Shown one piece after another: positions 58,984-64,000 of a stretch of DNA of 64,000 bases. Below the pieces are notes generated by a model, which saw only the letters and a program-made list of their open reading frames with translations, did not search any database and was not told the DNA's origin. The first letter of the stretch is position 1. Each line of letters starts with the position of its first letter. Made by a program: the position numbers and the translations under genes. The DNA is from JAADHX01 sp964569385 (GTDB lineage Bacteria > Actinomycetota > Acidimicrobiia > Acidimicrobiales > Poriferisodalaceae): NCBI GenBank assembly GCA_964569385.1, contig CAZMUM010000027.1, forward strand, positions 1 to 64,000, written 5' to 3'.

Positions 58984-61614
58984 ATGACCGACTTTGTTCT
59001 TAACGGATCCCCAGCGTCGGCCGCCGACGACCACGAGCACCTGTTAGCTGCGCTTCGTGACGAGCTTGGTGTCATGTCGCCCAAGGACGGCTGCTCCCCA
59101 AGTGGCCAATGCGGCTGTTGCACGGTGCTTCTTGACGGCAAGGCCAGGGTGGCGTGCCAGACATCGATGGCCAAGGTCGCCGACGCCGAGGTGTTAACGC
59201 TCGAAGGCTTCCCAGCCGAAGAGCGCGAAGCTATGGCGGCTGCTTTCGCGGCCCACGGCGCACTTCAGTGTGGGTTTTGCACGCCAGGGATTCTGGTTCG
59301 CACCAAGGCCATGCTCGACAAGGCCGGCCGCGAACTCACCCGCGACCGAGCCTCAAGGCTTCTTGGTGCGCACCTTTGCCGCTGCACCGGATACACCAAG
59401 ATTCTCGATGCCGTCGAGGCCCTCGCCCAAGCCGAAGTTCCAGTCACGGTTGCCGTAAAAGGCATCGGCTCGCGAGCCATCAAATACGAGGCCGAAAAGC
59501 TCAGCCTTGGCGATCGGCCCTATATCGACGATATGCGGCCCGCCGGCCTTGTTCATGGGGCCTTTCGGTTAACCGACCACGCCCGTGCCGATATCTTGGC
59601 CATCGACGCGGCCGCTGCGCTGGCCGTGCCTGGTGTTGAGGCTGTGTTCACAGCCGCTGATGTGCCTGGTGAGTTGCGCTCGGGCATCATCCACAAGGAC
59701 TGGCCACTGTTCATTCCGGTAGGCGGCCGCACCAGCTACCTCGGCGATGTATTGGCCATCGTGGTGGCTAAGGATCGACCAACCGCCCGGGCCGCGGCGT
59801 TGCTGGTCGAAGTCTCCTATGAGGTCCTGACGCCAATCACGAGCCCCGTCGATGCCGTCAACGGTGCCGATGATGCCGTATGGGAACTCGACGGCAACGT
59901 TTTGTCGACCAGTACCTACGCTCGGGGTTCGGTCGACGACGGCCTGGCCAACTCGGCCCACGTCGTGCGCGAGAGCTTCCAGACCCAACGTGTCGATCAC
60001 GCCTTCCTCGAACCCGAGTCGACTCTTGCCCAACCGGTCCCCGCTGGCGAGGTCTTGCCGTTAACCAACCCAACAACGGGTGGCGACGCAGTCGACTTCG
60101 ATCGCCTGATGGTCTATTCGGGCGGCCAAGGAATCTGGGACGATCGCGACGACATTGCCAGACTCCTCGATGTTCCGGTCGAAACCGTAGTAACCGAACT
60201 TGTCTCCAACGGTGGTGCTTTTGGTGGCAAAGAAGATATGTCGAACCAGGGCCAAACTGCCCTCGCGGCGTGGTTGCTTCAACGGCCGGTGTCGACCACG
60301 TTCAGCCGTGAAGAGTCCTTCCTGGTTCACACGAAACGTCACCCGATTCAGATGAGCTACGAGGCCGGTTGCGACGCCGACGGTCGGCTCACCGCACTAC
60401 GAGTGCGCATGCTTGGCGATTCGGGTCCTTATGCCTCGGTTGGTATGAAGGTGCTCGAGCGGGCCGCTGGTCACGCTGGTGGTCCTTACGTGGTTCCGAG
60501 CATCGACGTTGAGGCGGTGGCGGCCCGCACCAACAACTCTGTGTGCGGTGCGTTCCGCGGCTTTGGCGCCAACCAGGCACAATTCGCGATGGAGGGAATG
60601 ATGGACCGGCTCGCGGCCAAGGTTGGCATCAGCGGCTGGGAGATGCGCAGTCGCAACGTGATCGAACCTGGGGCTGTCTGGGGTCCGGGCCAGCGCATGG
60701 ACGACGGTTGTCTGGGGGCCAGAGCTTGCCTCGACGCGGTGAAACCGGCCTACGACGAAGCAGTGGCTGCCGGGAAGGCCGTTGGCCTCGGTCTTGGTCT
60801 GAAGAACTCGGGGCTTGGTAACGGGTTCATCGAGATCGCCCGTGCTGTTGTTCACTTCCGCGACGACGGTCAGGTCGAGGTCAGGCACTGCTGGACCGAG
60901 ATGGGCCAAGGTGTACACACCGTTGCACTTCAGGTTGTTGTCGAAGAGCTTGGCATAGCGGCCGAGCGCATCGAGGTCGTTGTCGACTCGACTCGCGACC
61001 TTGGCGCTGGCCAAACCACCGGCAGCCGTGGAACTTTGCTCGGGGCCGGTTCGGTTGCCGATGCCTGTCGTGCGGCATTGGCCGACGGTTGCAAGGTCGG
61101 GGTCGACTACGAAGGCGAGTACCGGATCGACTGGACGAACTCGCTCGACGAGGGCCTCGAGAACCCCATCATTCACTCGACGTTCGGATATGCAGCCCAG
61201 CTCGTGGTCATGAACCCCGCCGATGCCTCTATCGAAAACGTGGTTGCCGCCCACGACGTTGGTCGGGCGGTTAACCCGATGCTGTGTGAGGGTCAGATCG
61301 AGGGAGCGGTCCACATGGGCCTTGGTTACGCCTTGAGCGAGGGATTCCCGTGCGACGTCGATGGTCGACCCGTCAATACAACGCTTCGCAGCCTCGACAT
61401 TATCCGACCAAAGGACATGCCTCCGGTCGAAGTTATTCTGGTCGAATCGCCCGACCCCAGCGCGCCATATGGCATAAAGGGAGTGGGCGAAATTGGTTTG
61501 GTTCCAACTGCGGGAGCTGTGGCTGAGGCGTTACGGGGCACCGATGGTGAGTGGCGAAACGAACTTCCGCTGGTCAACATGAAGAACCGCGAACGCGCCG
61601 AAGCCTGGTCGTAG
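58984..61614 (+). CDS. fused 2Fe-2S/molybdenum hydroxylase (XdhD-like)
   Basis: An 876-residue single-chain protein. N-terminal 2Fe-2S region: CSPSGQCGCCTVLL and CGFCTPGILV...CRCTGYTKIL. After a linker (about 160-175) the molybdenum domain has SNGGAFGGKEDMS, AFRGFGANQ, EMGQGVH and GIKGVGEIGL with the catalytic Glu. The fused layout is that of XdhD and the selenium-dependent xanthine dehydrogenases. No FAD subunit is adjacent, so it may pair with YgfK or the FAD subunit at 49857. Selenium use cannot be seen from sequence. Confidence 0.88.
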   Translation: MTDFVLNGSPASAADDHEHLLAALRDELGVMSPKDGCSPSGQCGCCTVLLDGKARVACQTSMAKVADAEVLTLEGFPAEEREAMAAAFAAHGALQCGFCTPGILVRTKAMLDKAGRELTRDRASRLLGAHLCRCTGYTKILDAVEALAQAEVPVTVAVKGIGSRAIKYEAEKLSLGDRPYIDDMRPAGLVHGAFRLTDHARADILAIDAAAALAVPGVEAVFTAADVPGELRSGIIHKDWPLFIPVGGRTSYLGDVLAIVVAKDRPTARAAALLVEVSYEVLTPITSPVDAVNGADDAVWELDGNVLSTSTYARGSVDDGLANSAHVVRESFQTQRVDHAFLEPESTLAQPVPAGEVLPLTNPTTGGDAVDFDRLMVYSGGQGIWDDRDDIARLLDVPVETVVTELVSNGGAFGGKEDMSNQGQTALAAWLLQRPVSTTFSREESFLVHTKRHPIQMSYEAGCDADGRLTALRVRMLGDSGPYASVGMKVLERAAGHAGGPYVVPSIDVEAVAARTNNSVCGAFRGFGANQAQFAMEGMMDRLAAKVGISGWEMRSRNVIEPGAVWGPGQRMDDGCLGARACLDAVKPAYDEAVAAGKAVGLGLGLKNSGLGNGFIEIARAVVHFRDDGQVEVRHCWTEMGQGVHTVALQVVVEELGIAAERIEVVVDSTRDLGAGQTTGSRGTLLGAGSVADACRAALADGCKVGVDYEGEYRIDWTNSLDEGLENPIIHSTFGYAAQLVVMNPADASIENVVAAHDVGRAVNPMLCEGQIEGAVHMGLGYALSEGFPCDVDGRPVNTTLRSLDIIRPKDMPPVEVILVESPDPSAPYGIKGVGEIGLVPTAGAVAEALRGTDGEWRNELPLVNMKNRERAEAWS

Positions 61615-61672
61615 TCGAACCGGCCCTGACGGTCACCTAATAGCGGGCGCCGATGCGCCAAGCTAGAAGGCG

Positions 61673-62701
61673 ATGGGAATCAAGATTCGATCTAGACGGG
61701 TTGTACCGGCCCGGTCCCGTGGGCCCTGGGTGCGAGTCCAACAAGCGCTGGTGCTTCTCGGCATCGTTGTGGTCGTTGGCGTCGCCGGCTACCGGGTGAT
61801 CGGGCTGAGCACCTTCGATGCCCTATACCAAACTGCCATCACCGTGACCACCGTCGGGTACGGCGAGATCGGTCCGGTAGAAGAGATCGACAAGGCGTAC
61901 CGCTGGTTCACTCTGTTTTTGGTCTTCTTCGGCGTCGGCGCCGCGCTGTACACCCTTGGTGTGCTCGTCGAAGCCCTGGTCGAAGGCTCGCTCAACAACG
62001 ACATTCGGCTACGAAAAGAACGACGCATGATCGACAAGCTGTCAGGCCACATCATCATCGCCGGAGGTGGTCGAGTAAGCGCCGCGATCGCGACCTATGC
62101 GGTAGCTCACGACGCCCAGATCGTTGTGATCGACAAGAACGGGCCGGACGGTCGCGACCATATCGTGCTCCATGGCGATGCGACCGACGACGAGACCTTG
62201 ATAGAGGCCGGGATTCGGAAAGCGTCGACGCTTGTGGCCGCTCTTAGCTCAGACGCCGCCAACATCTATGTCACTTTGTCGGCGAGGGCGTTGAATCCCG
62301 ATCTGCTGATTGTTGCCAGAACCGACCACCGATCGAACGAAGCCAAGTTCTTTCGGGCTGGCGCCGATCGTGTGGTCAACCCCTACGACATTGGAGGCTC
62401 GCGGATGGGGGCTCTAGTGATGCATCCCGCCTTGGCCGAGTTCCTCAACGGGGTGCTGAACGACGAGTCTCATGACGTTGAGATCGTCGAGATAACTGCA
62501 AGCTTGGGTTCGACCGCCATCGGACTACCGCTTAGCGACATTCGGTCCGCTCTTGACCCAGCGCCACTTGTGCTTGCTGTCCGGTGTGGTCTCGAATACG
62601 ACTCAAACCCAGCTGCGGATCGGGTCATTCAGATTGACGATGTGTTGATTGCCCTAGGAAACCCAGCCGAGATCAGCGCGTTAAAGGGCTTCGTTAACTA
62701 G
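61673..62701 (+). CDS. potassium channel with RCK domains
   Basis: A 342-residue protein of the two-helix K+ channel class. TM1 is at about 24-45, the selectivity filter TVTTVGYGEIGP lies near residues 59-70, and TM2 follows at about 80-105. A cytoplasmic RCK/TrkA-N domain (IIIAGGGRVSAAIA) and a TrkA-C domain complete it. It is like MthK in layout. AGAAGG lies before the ATG. The end overlaps the convergent acyl-CoA dehydrogenase by 8 bp. Confidence 0.93.
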   Translation: MGIKIRSRRVVPARSRGPWVRVQQALVLLGIVVVVGVAGYRVIGLSTFDALYQTAITVTTVGYGEIGPVEEIDKAYRWFTLFLVFFGVGAALYTLGVLVEALVEGSLNNDIRLRKERRMIDKLSGHIIIAGGGRVSAAIATYAVAHDAQIVVIDKNGPDGRDHIVLHGDATDDETLIEAGIRKASTLVAALSSDAANIYVTLSARALNPDLLIVARTDHRSNEAKFFRAGADRVVNPYDIGGSRMGALVMHPALAEFLNGVLNDESHDVEIVEITASLGSTAIGLPLSDIRSALDPAPLVLAVRCGLEYDSNPAADRVIQIDDVLIALGNPAEISALKGFVN

Positions 62702-63806
62702 TTCGAGGCTCTCGCGGCAGACCGAGGATTCGTTCGCCGATGATGTTGCGAAGGATCTGCGTTGTTCCGCCCATGATTGTGTAGGCCGGTGCATAAACGA
62801 CATTGCGAGCCACTCGGCCCTGAAGCATGGTTTGGGCGCCTGCGGTTCGGCCAATGAAGTCGGCAACCTGTTGCTCGAACTCGGTGCAGAATGTCTTGGT
62901 GATGGCCGAGTAGACGGCCTCAGACTGGCGCAACACGTTTCGCAGTACGAGATTGCGGCCAATGCGATACTTCGTCTCGATTCTGGCGCACTCCTGACGA
63001 ACAATGGGATCGGTAGTGTCGGCCCAAACAAGCGCGTCGAGGTAAAGCCGTTTGTTGGACACGAGCCGATCGATTCCGCCCCTTTCGTGTTCGAGTTGTC
63101 GCATCGTCTGGCCGAAGGCATTGTTTTCGGTGCCGATAAGACAACTAGCTGGAACCGCAACGTCGTCGAAGAAGACCTCGTTGAAGTGATGACCTCCCGC
63201 CGAATCGTGGATGGGCGTCACGGTGATACCCGGCAGCGTCATATCGACGATGAGCTCGGACAGCCCCTTGTGTGGGGGTCCGTCAGTTGAAGTGCGGCAA
63301 ATGAGATAACAGAAGTCGGCTTCGGCGGCTCCGCTCGTCCAGATCTTCTGGCCCGATACCTGGTAAGTCTCGCCGTCACGGGTGGCGCGGGTAGCGATTC
63401 GGGACACGTCGGATCCGGCATCGGGTTCGCTCATGCCGATGCACCAGGCCGAGCGGCCCGCGATGATGTCGGGAAGCCAGCGTTCGATCTGGTCTTGGGT
63501 GCCGTACTCGAGAAGCACAGGCCCGATCTGACGATCAGGAAACCACGCGCCCGATACTGGCGCTCCTGCCAATAGCAGTGTTTCCATGACCGTGAAGTGC
63601 TCGAGCCTCGATCGGCCGCCACCGCCATGAGCCGTGGGCCAGGTCATGCCGATGTATCCGGCTTGGCCCAGCCGACGGTCGAACGTTTTGGATGGTTCGC
63701 GCAACCACGCGTCGTCGACGAGTTCGAGATCGGCGGTGGCAGTTTCGACGAACGCCAACACCTCGTCTCGGAGTGTTTCCAGCGCGGGTGGCCACGTAAA
63801 GTCCAC
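62694..63806 (-). CDS. acyl-CoA dehydrogenase
   Basis: A 370-residue flavoenzyme. WCIGMSEPDAGSD and YQVSGQKIWTSGA are the two signature loops, and AYTIMGGTTQILRNIIGERILGLPRE ends the protein. It introduces a double bond beside the thioester carbon. The substrate is unknown. The start at 63806 is 9 bp after the stop of a partial DUF971 gene on the same strand, so the two may be co-transcribed. Confidence 0.92.
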   Translation of the reverse strand: MDFTWPPALETLRDEVLAFVETATADLELVDDAWLREPSKTFDRRLGQAGYIGMTWPTAHGGGGRSRLEHFTVMETLLLAGAPVSGAWFPDRQIGPVLLEYGTQDQIERWLPDIIAGRSAWCIGMSEPDAGSDVSRIATRATRDGETYQVSGQKIWTSGAAEADFCYLICRTSTDGPPHKGLSELIVDMTLPGITVTPIHDSAGGHHFNEVFFDDVAVPASCLIGTENNAFGQTMRQLEHERGGIDRLVSNKRLYLDALVWADTTDPIVRQECARIETKYRIGRNLVLRNVLRQSEAVYSAITKTFCTEFEQQVADFIGRTAGAQTMLQGRVARNVVYAPAYTIMGGTTQILRNIIGERILGLPREPRTS

Positions 63807-63815
63807 GCCGTGAGT

Positions 63816-64000
63816 CTAGTTCTGCGATGCCGTCGGGCCAGCCGCGTGTACGGCCCAATTGCGCAGTGTCTCGAAAGAGTAGATCGAGTTGCATTTGCCA
63901 TCGGCCCATTCGATGCCGAGCGCGTAGCTACCCACGTATTTGGCGCCGACCGCAGCGACCACGGAGCCATCGTCGACGACCGCCCGAAGACCCTGATCGC
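63816..64000 (-). CDS. DUF971-domain protein (partial)
   Basis: The last 61 codons of a gene that begins beyond the window end. It contains VGSYALGIEWADGKCNSIYSFETLRNWAV, the pattern of the DUF971 / gamma-butyrobetaine-hydroxylase-like N-terminal domain, and stops at TAG 63816-63818. Its function here is not known; it lies 9 bp before an acyl-CoA dehydrogenase. Confidence 0.7.
   Translation of the reverse strand, partial: DQGLRAVVDDGSVVAAVGAKYVGSYALGIEWADGKCNSIYSFETLRNWAVHAAGPTASQN

Noticed and set aside
60397..61314. 305-codon minus-strand frame inside the XdhD-like gene
   Set aside because: Antisense to a well-defined molybdenum domain; no motif seen.
58984..61614. Selenocysteine-containing enzyme
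   Set aside because: The frame has no internal TGA; selenium in XdhD-type enzymes is a labile cofactor ligand and cannot be read from sequence.

Overview
The window looks like chromosomal DNA of a high-GC monoderm actinobacterium, most likely an Acidimicrobiia-type lineage (inference). Pointers are a DUF222/13E12-type HNH gene, GYW...DGG-type repeat debris, a Tad pilus locus without secretin genes, a form-II CoxL, and very tight gene packing with ATGA/GTGA stop-start overlaps. One run of N (18501-18600) shows that this is a draft scaffold.

Region 1 (1-14.3 kb) is accessory DNA beside tRNA-Cys and tRNA-Val. It holds an XRE regulator with a broken nucleotidyltransferase toxin, an orphan antitoxin-like gene, a DUF1963 gene, an SNF2 helicase/SWIM protein/GHKL ATPase set, a Fic toxin-antitoxin module with a well-formed leaderless promoter, two decayed genes, and an HNH endonuclease followed by the tail of a second copy.

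Region 2 (14.4-23.6 kb) is histidine utilisation. hutU, a peptide-deformylase homologue, hutF and hutI form one minus-strand operon; an IclR regulator and hutH lie divergently. hutG is absent and the deformylase occupies that place. hutF carries an in-frame 33-bp minisatellite that runs into the N gap. An M20 peptidase and a small membrane protein lie downstream.

Region 3 (23.6-33.6 kb) has an acyl-CoA synthetase, a universal stress protein, an orphan 44-residue Flp-like pilin, an SDR, a PAP2-like membrane protein, and two overlapping TetR genes leading into a coxSLM-type molybdenum hydroxylase operon.

Region 4 (33.9-40.9 kb) is a Tad/Flp pilus operon: pilin, TadE, CpaB, CpaE, CpaF, a secreted vWA domain fused to TadB, and TadC. 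A 285-bp element bounded by 24-bp inverted repeats separates it from an enoyl-CoA hydratase.

Region 5 (41.2-45.7 kb) has small genes, a threonine-dehydratase-like enzyme, a 61-bp palindromic repeat family, and a beta-class DNA methyltransferase with an extra C-terminal domain.

Region 6 (45.8-61.6 kb) is the most interesting part. It encodes two fold-type-II PLP enzymes, an 8-oxoguanine deaminase, a three-subunit xanthine dehydrogenase, a purine-type phosphoribosyltransferase, an AlkD-like protein, an allantoate amidohydrolase/carbamoylase, a YgfK-like iron-sulfur protein lacking its flavin domain, an N-carbamoyl-D-amino-acid hydrolase, and a fused XdhD-type hydroxylase. It resembles a rearranged form of the yge/ygf/ssnA/xdhD purine cluster of anaerobes, with no uricase or allantoinase. 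The window ends with a potassium channel, an acyl-CoA dehydrogenase and a partial DUF971 gene.
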